A program made the position numbers and the translations under genes. A stretch of 64,000 nucleotides of DNA. Source: JANOBD01 sp031411495 (GTDB lineage Bacteria > Planctomycetota > Phycisphaerae > Tepidisphaerales > Tepidisphaeraceae). Below, in pieces: positions 51,821 through 59,885 of the stretch; positions within the stretch are counted from its first letter, which is position 1, and the number at the start of each line of letters is the position of its first letter. A model generated the notes under the pieces. It saw only the letters and a program-made list of their open reading frames with translations, ran no database searches and was not told the origin of the DNA. Location: assembly GCA_031411495.1 (NCBI GenBank), contig JANOBD010000187.1, forward strand, positions 62,001-126,000, written 5' to 3'.

Positions 51821-52693
51821 ATGAAACCGACCACCAAAGAAGTAGGGAAATACCAGGGCGTCGTCGTGCCGATGGTAAGCCCCTTCACCTCCGATGGCCG
51901 CATTGACGAGCCGAGCGTGAAACACGTCGTCGACTACCTCGCGAACGCGCGCGTGGCGGGCATCTTTCCGCTCGGCACGACCGGCGAATCGACCTCAATC
52001 CACATCGACGACAAGCGAACGCTCATCGAACTCACGGTGAAGCACACGGCCAAGCGATCGATGGTGTATGCCGGCATCTCGTCGAATTGTTTTCGCGAAT
52101 CGGTCGAGCTGTCCCACTTCGCGAAATCGGCCGGCGTGGACGCGGTGGTGGCGCATCCGCCGAGCTACTTTCCGCTCAGCGATCGCGAGATCGAGACGTA
52201 CCTGTTCAAGCTCGCGGATGCGAGCGCGCTGCCGCTGGTGCTCTACAACATTCCGCAGACGACCAAGTTCGATATCCCGATCGATGCGGTGTTGAGGTTG
52301 GCGAAACATCCGAACGTGGTGGCGCTCAAGGATTCTTCGCCGGATCGCGCGCGGATCGAGACCGTCGTGAAGCAGTGCGGCGGCCGGGGCGGATTTCCGG
52401 TCTTGCTGGGGAACAGCTCGCTCTTCACCGCCGGACTGCGAGCCGGTGGCGTCGGGATCATCCCCAGCGGCGCACACATCGTCGGGCCGGAATATCAGGC
52501 GCTCTTTGAAGCGGCGATGAACGAGGACTGGCCGCGCGTCGAGCAGCTGCACGCGGATACGAACGCCGCGTGTGCGGCTTACCTCAAGGGCAACTCGATC
52601 GCGCAGGGATTGGCTGCGCTCAAGGCGATTCTTCACGAGCGCGGGCTCTGCTCGCGGCACGTCTTGCCGCCGCTGATCGAACACGGACACTAG
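51821..52693 (+). CDS. Dihydrodipicolinate synthase/N-acetylneuraminate lyase family aldolase
   Basis: A 290-residue class I aldolase of the DapA superfamily. GTTGES (phosphate/carboxyl loop), LVLYNIPQ (catalytic Tyr) and VALKDSS with Schiff-base Lys170. It is not the lysine enzyme by context: no lysine genes are near, and it sits between an Fe-ADH and a PdxA-like dehydrogenase, so a 2-keto-3-deoxy sugar acid is the expected substrate. Its start is the ATG at 51821 (MKPTTKEVGKYQG). Confidence 0.88.
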   Translation: MKPTTKEVGKYQGVVVPMVSPFTSDGRIDEPSVKHVVDYLANARVAGIFPLGTTGESTSIHIDDKRTLIELTVKHTAKRSMVYAGISSNCFRESVELSHFAKSAGVDAVVAHPPSYFPLSDREIETYLFKLADASALPLVLYNIPQTTKFDIPIDAVLRLAKHPNVVALKDSSPDRARIETVVKQCGGRGGFPVLLGNSSLFTAGLRAGGVGIIPSGAHIVGPEYQALFEAAMNEDWPRVEQLHADTNAACAAYLKGNSIAQGLAALKAILHERGLCSRHVLPPLIEHGH

Positions 52694-52697
52694 CGTC

Positions 52698-53729
52698 ATG
52701 AGCAACAAGGCACTGCCGATCGTCGCCATCACGATGGGCGATCCCGCCGGGATCGGCCCGGAGATCTGCGCCGTAGCGGCCGTCCACGAGCGTACGACGA
52801 GGGTCGCGCGGCCGATCATCATCGGCGATGCGGGCGTGATCGGGATGGCGTGCGACCACTTTCTGCTCACCGCCCGCGTTCGCGCCATTCACTCCGTTGA
52901 TGAAGCGCGCTTCGAAGAGAACGTGATCAACGTGCTTCATCTCGCCAATGTCGACCTCGACAAGCTCGAACTCGGCAAGGTCAGCGCCATGGCCGGGAAC
53001 GCGGCGTTCGAGGCCGTCCGCATGGCGATCGAACTCGGAAACGCCAGGCAGATCGATGCGACCGTCACGGCACCGATCCACAAGGAGGCCCTCGCGCTCG
53101 CCGGCCACAAGTTTCCCGGCCACACCGAGATCTTTGCCCACTTCACCGGCACCAGCGACTTCACCATGATGCTGGCAGCGGGAAAGCTGCGGGTCTGCCA
53201 CGTGTCGACGCACGTCTCACTCCGCCAGGCCTGCGACGCGGTGACGACCGCGCGCGTCCGCACCGTGATTCAACTTGCACATGATGCGTGCGTGAAGCTC
53301 GGCATCCCCAGGCCGCACATCGGCGTGGCGGGGCTGAATCCGCACGCGAGCGACGGCGGCCTCTTCGGTTCCGAAGAGCGCGAGCAGATCATTCCCGCGA
53401 TCGAGGACGCCCGCCGCGCCGGCCTGAATGTGGAGGGGCCTTCCGCGCCAGACACCTTTTTTGTCAAGGCCGTCGCGGGCGCGTATGACGTCGTCATCGC
53501 GATGTATCACGACCAGGGACACATTCCCGCAAAGATCTGCGGATTCAAATACGATGCGACGAAAAGGGCCTGGACGCGTGTTGAAGGCATCAATATCTCG
53601 CTGGGTTTGCCGATCATTCGTGTCAGCGTCGATCACGGCACCGCTTTCGACCAGGCAGGAAAAGGGACGGCAAGCTGTGAAAGTCTGCTTGAAGCGATTG
53701 AATATGCTGCGACACTAGCGGGCTCGTGA
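52698..53729 (+). CDS. PdxA-family dehydrogenase (probable 4-phospho-D-threonate/erythronate dehydrogenase)
   Basis: A 343-residue PdxA relative: MGDPAGIGPEI, TAPIHKEAL, HVSTHVSLRQACD, GLNPHASDGGLFGSEE and MYHDQGHIPAK, with metal-binding His in several of these. In true vitamin B6 synthesis pdxA lies with pdxJ or ksgA; here it is next to a DUF1537 kinase and overlaps it by four bases. That pairing is the established signature of PdxA2 in D-threonate or L-threonate/erythronate catabolism: the kinase phosphorylates the acid and PdxA2 oxidises/decarboxylates it to dihydroxyacetone phosphate. Confidence 0.9.
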   Translation: MSNKALPIVAITMGDPAGIGPEICAVAAVHERTTRVARPIIIGDAGVIGMACDHFLLTARVRAIHSVDEARFEENVINVLHLANVDLDKLELGKVSAMAGNAAFEAVRMAIELGNARQIDATVTAPIHKEALALAGHKFPGHTEIFAHFTGTSDFTMMLAAGKLRVCHVSTHVSLRQACDAVTTARVRTVIQLAHDACVKLGIPRPHIGVAGLNPHASDGGLFGSEEREQIIPAIEDARRAGLNVEGPSAPDTFFVKAVAGAYDVVIAMYHDQGHIPAKICGFKYDATKRAWTRVEGINISLGLPIIRVSVDHGTAFDQAGKGTASCESLLEAIEYAATLAGS

Positions 53730-54829
53730 AACACGTCATCGTCATCGCGGATGATCTGACCGGCGCCGCCGAAATGGCCGGCATCGGACTGCGCTACGGG
53801 CTCGCCACTCGACTCGTGGTCGATTGTCGGACGACCCATCCGTCGGGGGCGCAACTGGTGGTGATCAACGCCGACACCCGCGGACAACCCGAACGCGATG
53901 CGGTGAGGACCGTCACCGAGCTCGTTTCCCAATTGAACTCGAATGCGCTGCTGTTCAAGAAGATCGATTCGGTTCTCCGCGGCCACGTGGCGGCAGAGAT
54001 CGAAGCGGTGCTGGCGGCGACCGATCGCTTCGACCACGTTCTCATGATCCCTCAGAACCCGACGCGTCGCCGGGTGATCCTGCCCGACGGCCAATATCTT
54101 GTCGAAGGAATCCCGCTTTCACAAACCACCTTTGCCGATGATCCCGATCATCCGGCGCGAACGTCGAACGTGGTCGATCGGCTCGCGCGCGCGAAGCGAC
54201 CCGTCTCGTTGCGTGCGGATCCGGCTCAGTCGCTCGCTCGCGACGCGATCAACATCGCCACCGCCGAGACGTTCGACACCATCCAGCGCTGGATCGGCGA
54301 ACGGAACGCACGGACACTGCTTGTCGGCGCAGCGGACGCGTTCACGGCATTGCTCGTCGCCGAGGGATTTGCGGCTCCGTCCGCAGGCAGCGCGCCGGAC
54401 ATTCGCGGCAAGCGACTGTTTCTCTGCGGAAGCACGGCCACGCCCGCGCGCCGGGCACTGCGGAGGTTCGCCAGCGAAAAGGGGGTGGAGATCGTCGGTG
54501 CCGACTCCCTGCGCGGGCGGGACCGGCTGCCAATCCAGGACGTCACGGTCGTGATGAGTCCCGAGCCCGGCGGAGTGGAAGCCGACCCGCGCGAGATCGA
54601 GGAAGCACTGGGAGAATGCGCACGTCGGCTCGTCAGCGAAGGCCGCTGCGACTGGATATTCGCCGAAGGCGGCGCGACCGCCGGCGCCGTCTGCCGTGCG
54701 CTGGGCTGGACGTCCTTGGAGGTCGAGGCCGAGCTGGCAACGGGCGTCGTCGTGCTCAAGCCCGACGCGAAGGTACGCCTCGTGATCAAGCCCGGCAGCT
54801 ACGCCTGGCCGGAAAGCGTGACGCGCTGA
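53726..54829 (+). CDS. Four-carbon acid sugar kinase (DUF1537: DtnK/OtnK type)
   Basis: A 367-residue kinase of the DUF1537 family. N-terminal VIVIADDLTGAAEMAGIGLRYG (the D-D-L-T-G-A motif) and FKKIDSVLRGHVAAEIEAVL are typical; a C-terminal ATP-binding half contains FAEGGATAGAVCRALGW and VIKPGSYAWPES. It starts with GTG overlapping the PdxA-like stop (GTGA), so translation is coupled. Expected reaction: ATP-dependent phosphorylation of a four-carbon sugar acid for PdxA2. Terminal gene of the operon, convergent with the minus-strand gene at 54879. Confidence 0.92.
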   Translation: MKHVIVIADDLTGAAEMAGIGLRYGLATRLVVDCRTTHPSGAQLVVINADTRGQPERDAVRTVTELVSQLNSNALLFKKIDSVLRGHVAAEIEAVLAATDRFDHVLMIPQNPTRRRVILPDGQYLVEGIPLSQTTFADDPDHPARTSNVVDRLARAKRPVSLRADPAQSLARDAINIATAETFDTIQRWIGERNARTLLVGAADAFTALLVAEGFAAPSAGSAPDIRGKRLFLCGSTATPARRALRRFASEKGVEIVGADSLRGRDRLPIQDVTVVMSPEPGGVEADPREIEEALGECARRLVSEGRCDWIFAEGGATAGAVCRALGWTSLEVEAELATGVVVLKPDAKVRLVIKPGSYAWPESVTR

Positions 54830-54878
54830 TTGTCCCGACGCACCGCGAATTGCCGACGCTCGACGCGTCGATTCGCCA

Positions 54879-56930
54879 TCATCGCGCCCGCTGCTGCAGG
54901 ATCCGCTCCGCGATCGCTTCCATGGCTACCGCGCCGGCCCATGCGTTGTAGCTCCACCAGGTGCTCGCCGGGCGGTCGTCGTCCCGGTAGGTCTCGCTGA
55001 GCAGCCCGTCGCTCGGACAGGTTCGCTCGCTGAGCAGCCCGTAGCGGCCGTAGCCCATCGCGTCGGGATACAGCTCCATCGTATTCATGATCCAGGCGAT
55101 GCCGTCGTCGGCGCGCTGCTGGTGATAGTTGTCGCCCGTCACGCGCGCGAGGTACTCGAGATCGCCGGTCGCGATGACGCTCATGGGGTGCATGTGAGGG
55201 TTCGAGACACTGGTGATCGACCCGCCACAGGAGTTCCATGAACTGCCTTTCAGCGGTGCGGCCTGTGGCCGGGCGCGGAACCCGTATCGCCAGAGGTATT
55301 CATAATTCGCCGACGCCTGGAGGAGCGGGAGGTACGCATCATCCTTCGTATGTTCGTGCATGAGCCGCACCGCGCGCAGGAATGCGAGATTGCCTTCGCT
55401 GTCGATGGAATAATACGTGTCCATGGGGCTACCCCAGGCGGCGAGATCGCGGACGAACCGGGAGTAATATTCGATCGCGCGGGTCGCGTGAAGGAGGTAA
55501 CGGTCGTCACCGGTCAGGTCGTACGCGAGTGGCAGGGCGGCCGCGAACCAGCAGCCGGCGAAACCGTCCCAATCGAGAACCTTCTTCTCGCTGGAACTGA
55601 ATACGTAGCCGAACGCGCCGTCATTTCGCATCAGGTCGATCGCCGTGTCGAGCACGCTGAGCGCCGCCTTTGTGTATCGGCTGCTGTCGATCCCCTTGGC
55701 CTTGTCGCGGGCCGCGCGGGCGAGCAGATAGTAGACCGCGTGGCCGTTGGTGTACGCGCAGTGATTGTCGCGCGTTGTCGGCAAAAAGCCCGACCACCAG
55801 CCGTTGATGGCCGATCCGTTCCATCCTTCGGGACGATTCTTCGTGAACGCGTTCAGGCCATTGTCGTAGAACATTCCCGACCGCTCGTTGACGCACTGCG
55901 TGATGAGATCGAAGATCTGCCGGCCGGTGAGAGGCATCTTCAACGTCGGAAAGATCTCGTCGGCCAGCGAAAACGGATAGGCCATCATGCTGCCGCCAGT
56001 CCAGCCGATCTCGCCGATGACCCGCCAGGGGCGGAGTGTCGTGTTCGTCGGCACATCGCACTTCTTGTTCGTGTACTGGCCGAGCGACGGCTCAAAGCTC
56101 ATCTCGGCGAAACTCTCTGCGAGTGCTCGCAGCGCTTCCTCGTAGGTCTTCGCGTGTTTCGGGCAATCGCGTGTCTTGGCGTAGATCGATCGGATCACCG
56201 CATGTGCGGCCGATCTTCCCGCACCATGACACGCGTGGATCGACCCGCGCATCGTCGCGCCGAGCGTGAGATCGCGCTGTGCCGCGGTGAACACGGTTCG
56301 GTTGTGAAATGTGAGCGGATCATTCCCGTAGCCGAGCGAGACGCCGAACGCGTTGGGCAGCGCCGCGAAGACGCCGTTGCGCAAAAAGCCGTCGGCGTGC
56401 GTTGAATCTTCGCTGTATGGATCGCAGCTGATCGCGACGACGCCTTCGCTCGCGCAGAGCATGCTCACCGGATGCGAGGCACGATCGGCGCGCATCTCCC
56501 ACAGCGGCGAATAGTCCCGGCGTGCGTCGTTGCGATCGGTGAGGCAGGGAAACTGCCCCGGCCCCGCGCGGGCTGCGTTGTTGTCGCCGTGGATGTTCGC
56601 GGGAATGAGGTGGAAGGGGTCGCGCATCTCGTCCAGCCGTTCGATCCACACGCGAATCCGCGTCGGGAACGCCGCCTCAAGTCGCAGCGTGTACGACATC
56701 TCCTCCGGCAGCAACTGGATGAGAATCAACTCGATCCGTATGCCAAGATGATCAACCCGCGCGCCCTGTGCCGTGCGCGTCATCGGCAGGGTGATCCAAC
56801 CGGTGTGCTGAGCGGCGCGGAGCGAGAGCCGAATCGGGATGTTGTTGACGGCAAGGGCGATGCCGCCCGGCGCACGCTGCGCGTCGCGATGGGGATCGAG
56901 CGGGGAAGAAAAAGTGATTGGAGTGGACAT
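54879..56930 (-). CDS. Uncharacterised probable (alpha/alpha)-barrel protein, glycan-related (683 aa)
   Basis: I do not recognise this family. The middle and C-terminal parts show paired helices with aromatic/Gly turn motifs (DWDGFAGCWFAAALPLAYDLTG, GYVFSSSEKK, INGWWSGFLPTTRDNHCAYTNGHAVYYLLARAAR, TYYSIDSEGNLAFL), as in six-hairpin glycosidases/lyases. The N-terminal about 250 residues are beta-rich (SLDPHRDAQ, WITLPMTRTAQG, WIERLDEMRDPFHLIPANIHGDNNAAR). It lacks a signal peptide. Conserved-looking Trp, Tyr, His and Asp clusters suggest catalysis or sugar binding. It is flanked by sugar-acid genes and a PL1-like lyase, so a role on pectin-derived glycans is plausible. Confidence 0.65.
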   Translation of the reverse strand: MSTPITFSSPLDPHRDAQRAPGGIALAVNNIPIRLSLRAAQHTGWITLPMTRTAQGARVDHLGIRIELILIQLLPEEMSYTLRLEAAFPTRIRVWIERLDEMRDPFHLIPANIHGDNNAARAGPGQFPCLTDRNDARRDYSPLWEMRADRASHPVSMLCASEGVVAISCDPYSEDSTHADGFLRNGVFAALPNAFGVSLGYGNDPLTFHNRTVFTAAQRDLTLGATMRGSIHACHGAGRSAAHAVIRSIYAKTRDCPKHAKTYEEALRALAESFAEMSFEPSLGQYTNKKCDVPTNTTLRPWRVIGEIGWTGGSMMAYPFSLADEIFPTLKMPLTGRQIFDLITQCVNERSGMFYDNGLNAFTKNRPEGWNGSAINGWWSGFLPTTRDNHCAYTNGHAVYYLLARAARDKAKGIDSSRYTKAALSVLDTAIDLMRNDGAFGYVFSSSEKKVLDWDGFAGCWFAAALPLAYDLTGDDRYLLHATRAIEYYSRFVRDLAAWGSPMDTYYSIDSEGNLAFLRAVRLMHEHTKDDAYLPLLQASANYEYLWRYGFRARPQAAPLKGSSWNSCGGSITSVSNPHMHPMSVIATGDLEYLARVTGDNYHQQRADDGIAWIMNTMELYPDAMGYGRYGLLSERTCPSDGLLSETYRDDDRPASTWWSYNAWAGAVAMEAIAERILQQRAR

Positions 56931-56984
56931 CGATCGGCGACCTCGTGAGCGACATTAGCACACTTGGCTCGCCAGCGCGCTGTC

Positions 56985-57073
56985 GTAGGGGTCAGGCTCG
57001 CCTGACCACCGAGCGTCATCTCACGTGCCGGGGCCAACTCGATTTCTTCGGTCGAGGCGAGCCTCGCCCCTGC
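56985..57073. repeat. Inverted pair of GC-rich dispersed repeats
   Basis: GTAGGGGTCAGGCTCGCCTGACC (56985-57007, itself palindromic around GCTCGC) faces a similar sequence (57050-57073) in inverted orientation. Both share a core GAGGC/AGGCTCGCCT. The pair forms an 89-base palindrome between two minus-strand genes and resembles REP/BIME-type elements; it may also end the PL1-like transcript. Confidence 0.6.
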
Positions 57074-57092
57074 GGGTCGCCCGAGCCGGCGT

Positions 57093-58802
57093 TTACTTCA
57101 CCGCGCGCGGATCGACGTTGTTCTTCGGGTCGGTGTAGTCGACCTTCTCCTGCGGGTTCGTGCCGTTGATGAACTCTTCGACGTTGGTGTACCCGTCGCC
57201 ATCGAGATCGGTTGCCGCGTCGCTGCCATCGAAAGGGTTCAGGCCCTTGGACTTTTCCCACGCGTCGGGCAGGCCGTCATCATCGGCGTCTTCGTACGGC
57301 TCGCCTTTGTATTCCGGATATCCGCCGACCATTGCCGGCTCGTAGATGATCCCCTGATCCGCCAGCCGGATGATGTTGGCGATGCGATCATCCTGGAACT
57401 TGATCTGCTTGAGCCGTTCCGTGATATCCGCATGGCTTTTCACCGGCGCGACCTTGCCGGTGCGCACCATCTCCACCACGCGCGTGTCGACCGGGTCTCG
57501 TTTCGGCAAAAGCGCACCGGCGTTCGCGAGTACGCTCGTGTACGCATCCTGTGCCGAGGTCATCGTGATCCGCGCCATCGGGAACGGTTGATCGGCCTTG
57601 ATCTTCGCCAACCGCTCGGCCGCGTTCTCGGCGCCTTTGTCGCCAGGATCGCTGAGTTGTACGCCGCCGTCCCAGTTGTCCCTGGTCACGCGGTCGTTGC
57701 CTTCGACGATGTTCCCGCTCACGAACGCGTGGCCGAACTCGTTGAGGCGCGTCTTGTCGCGACTCGATTCGGGTTTGAGCACGCGATGCGAGACCGGGCT
57801 GTCGAGATTCGTCGCCGGGCCGGGCTTGAAGTAGTTGTTGATGATGTTGAAGTAGGTCTTGTCGTCGCCGCCGTCGACGGAGCGGTGGACCCAGTTGAAA
57901 ATCACGTTGTTGACGAAACCGAAGTCGCCGTTCATGCCCACGCTCGGGTTGCGACCGGAGTTGCACGCCCAGAGGTTGTGGTGAAAAGTGCTGTTGTAGC
58001 CGCCGATCGTCGAGCCGAACGCGTGGTTGTACATGTTCAGACACTCGCTGAAGATCGAGTTCTGGATCGTGATGTTGACCGTCGCGAGCTTGAGATCCTT
58101 CGACCCGTCCGGCGGCGAGTACATGTGGCGGTACATGCTCATGTTTTCGTCCAGACCCCAGCTGGCCGAGACGTGATCGATCATCACATTGCCAACCGGG
58201 TTGCCGCCGATGGAGTCGTTGCGGTCGGTGACATCGGTTTCGCCGCGGCGGAAGCGCATGTGGCGGATGACGATGTCGTGTCCGTCGAGTTCGACGGTGT
58301 CGCCGGCGATGCAGACGCCATCGCCGGGCGCGGTGTTGCCGGCGATGGTGATGTAGGGCGCGCGGATGCGGATCTTGTTCTTGAGCTTGATGATTCCCGA
58401 GACGTTGAAGAGGACGATGCGCGGGCCGGCCTGTTCGCAGGCGTCGCGGAACGAGCCGGGGCCGGAGTCGTCGAGGTTGGTAACGACGATGACGCGTCCC
58501 CCGCGGCCGCCGTGGCTGTACATGCCGCCCCCCTCGGCGCCTGGGAACGCCGGGATCGCCGCCTGCGGCAGATCGCTCGGCTGCTTCGCCCATGGGATGT
58601 ACGGCCTGCCGTTGGCGGCGTCCTTCTCGATCTGCGGCATGGCAGACTTGAAGATCGCGTCGCTCCGCTCGTCGGCGGCCTTCTTGCGCTCGTCGGTAGC
58701 CTTCTGCATTTCCGGCGGCACCTGCGGGTATTGCGCGCTGGCGACCGCGGAGATCGCGATCGCGATGGCGGAGGCGAACAGGGAGGTTCGGTTGCGGTTC
58801 AT
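57093..58802 (-). CDS. Pectate lyase, PL1-like beta-helix, with C-terminal calcium-binding repeats
   Basis: A 569-residue secreted protein: signal peptide from MNRNRTSLFASAIAIAI to about residue 23, then a charged helix, then the pectate-lyase beta-helix (IPAFPGAEGGGMYSHGGRGG, VVTNLDDSGPGSFRDAC, VLFNVSGIIKLKNKI, ITIAGNTAPGDGVCIAGD, DHVSASWGLDENMSMY). The C-terminal about 70 residues hold thrombospondin-3/EF-like motifs (EDADDDGLPDAWEKSKGLNP, DLDGDGYTNVEEFINGTNP) that bind calcium. It should cut homogalacturonan outside the cell. It lies upstream of nothing on its strand but shares its direction with the DUF3826 gene 159 bases before it. Confidence 0.85.
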   Translation of the reverse strand: MNRNRTSLFASAIAIAISAVASAQYPQVPPEMQKATDERKKAADERSDAIFKSAMPQIEKDAANGRPYIPWAKQPSDLPQAAIPAFPGAEGGGMYSHGGRGGRVIVVTNLDDSGPGSFRDACEQAGPRIVLFNVSGIIKLKNKIRIRAPYITIAGNTAPGDGVCIAGDTVELDGHDIVIRHMRFRRGETDVTDRNDSIGGNPVGNVMIDHVSASWGLDENMSMYRHMYSPPDGSKDLKLATVNITIQNSIFSECLNMYNHAFGSTIGGYNSTFHHNLWACNSGRNPSVGMNGDFGFVNNVIFNWVHRSVDGGDDKTYFNIINNYFKPGPATNLDSPVSHRVLKPESSRDKTRLNEFGHAFVSGNIVEGNDRVTRDNWDGGVQLSDPGDKGAENAAERLAKIKADQPFPMARITMTSAQDAYTSVLANAGALLPKRDPVDTRVVEMVRTGKVAPVKSHADITERLKQIKFQDDRIANIIRLADQGIIYEPAMVGGYPEYKGEPYEDADDDGLPDAWEKSKGLNPFDGSDAATDLDGDGYTNVEEFINGTNPQEKVDYTDPKNNVDPRAVK

Positions 58803-58961
58803 GGTCGATTCCTTTTGCGAAACGAACGAATGTCATGCAGAGGAGGCTTGCCGACGAAGCATCTGGTCAGGATGTCCAACTCCTTGCGATCAAACGTGTC
58901 ACTCGGACTTCATCTCTGGGCCCTTCGTCGGCAAGCCGCCTCTGGGAGACAGTATTTCAAG

Positions 58962-59648
58962 TCACTTCGCCGGCTGCGTGCTCGGCTTCGTCGCCGGCTT
59001 TTTTCCGCCAAGCGTGTACCCGCGCTTGGAGAGGTAGTTGTTGATCCGGCCTTTGTACTTGTCGAAGATCTTGTTCTTTTCTTCCGTGCTCGCGCCGTCC
59101 ATGCCTTCTTCGCGGGCGATGGTGAGTTGCTCGAGAAGGTACGCCTTCTCTTCATCCTTCAACGTCGGCTGTTGTGCGAGGTAAGCATTGTAGGTCACCT
59201 GCAGCTTCCCGTAGACCATCTTGTCTTTCACGATGTCGATCTGCGCGGGCGTGAGGTGCTCGGCGAGCGAGTCGAGGTACCAGGTGTGAATCGACTTGAG
59301 CGCGGCATCGATGGCGTCGAGTTCGGCCTTCTCCGGCGTGGCTTCTGCCGATTTACCGACTTTCTTACGGAGCTCATCGCGCCGCTTGTCATTGGCTTCG
59401 TGCCAGGCGTTCAGCGTTCGGTACTGCGTCTGGATGATCGCATGGACCGAATCCTTCTTTGCGGCGTCTTCGAGGCCCAGGGCGTCGACGATCTTCGCCG
59501 ATCGCTCGTCGATCGTCTTTTCGTACTTCTCGTCGGTGGTGGGGGCAGATTGGATGGTGGAAGGCACGGTCGCAGGCGCGGCGAATACCGAACACGCCGT
59601 CGCCGACAGAAGTGCCGCCGCGAGAAGTCCGCTGCGAATCGCTTTCAT
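58962..59648 (-). CDS. Secreted DUF3826-like helical protein (228 aa)
   Basis: Signal peptide MKAIRSGLLAAALLSATACS (a lipobox-like TACS is possible). The mature protein is helical and charged, with YEKTIDERSAKIVDALGLEDAAKKD, HTWYLDSLAEHLTPAQIDIVKDKMVYG and IFDKYKGRINNYLSKRGYTLGGKK: the last is the signature seen in DUF3826 proteins. These are frequently next to PL1 or other polysaccharide lyases in Planctomycetota and Bacteroidota, but their function is unknown. It is transcribed before the PL1-like gene on the same strand, so they may be co-regulated. Confidence 0.75.
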   Translation of the reverse strand: MKAIRSGLLAAALLSATACSVFAAPATVPSTIQSAPTTDEKYEKTIDERSAKIVDALGLEDAAKKDSVHAIIQTQYRTLNAWHEANDKRRDELRKKVGKSAEATPEKAELDAIDAALKSIHTWYLDSLAEHLTPAQIDIVKDKMVYGKLQVTYNAYLAQQPTLKDEEKAYLLEQLTIAREEGMDGASTEEKNKIFDKYKGRINNYLSKRGYTLGGKKPATKPSTQPAK

Positions 59649-59885
59649 GAACGCTCCTTGGATGTCCGATGAGACACGTCAATCGCCGGGCCGTTGGAGT
59701 GAACCTTCGCGATTGCCGCATCAAGCCGCCGCGCCCACGATAAACCCGCCAGGCGGCGTGGATGGTGTTCTCCTCTCAATGTTCAAAACTGTTGTCCGAA
59801 TCTGCAAGATGCTTGCACGGGCAGCATAATGGCTTTTTCTAGACTCATCCGCGACCTTGGACGCGAACTCCGAACGAGGAACCCG

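Noticed and set aside
51821..52693. Assignment as lysine-pathway dapA
   Set aside because: Operon context (Fe-ADH, PdxA2-like, DUF1537 kinase) points to sugar-acid catabolism, and no lysine genes are near.
52698..53729. Assignment as vitamin B6 pdxA
   Set aside because: It overlaps a DUF1537 kinase gene and has no pdxJ or ksgA neighbour, which is the pattern of PdxA2 catabolic enzymes.
57388..59672. Long frames (481 and 746 codons) overlapping the PL1-like and DUF3826 genes
   Set aside because: Both overlap well-supported secreted proteins, are Arg/His/Val-rich and match no family.
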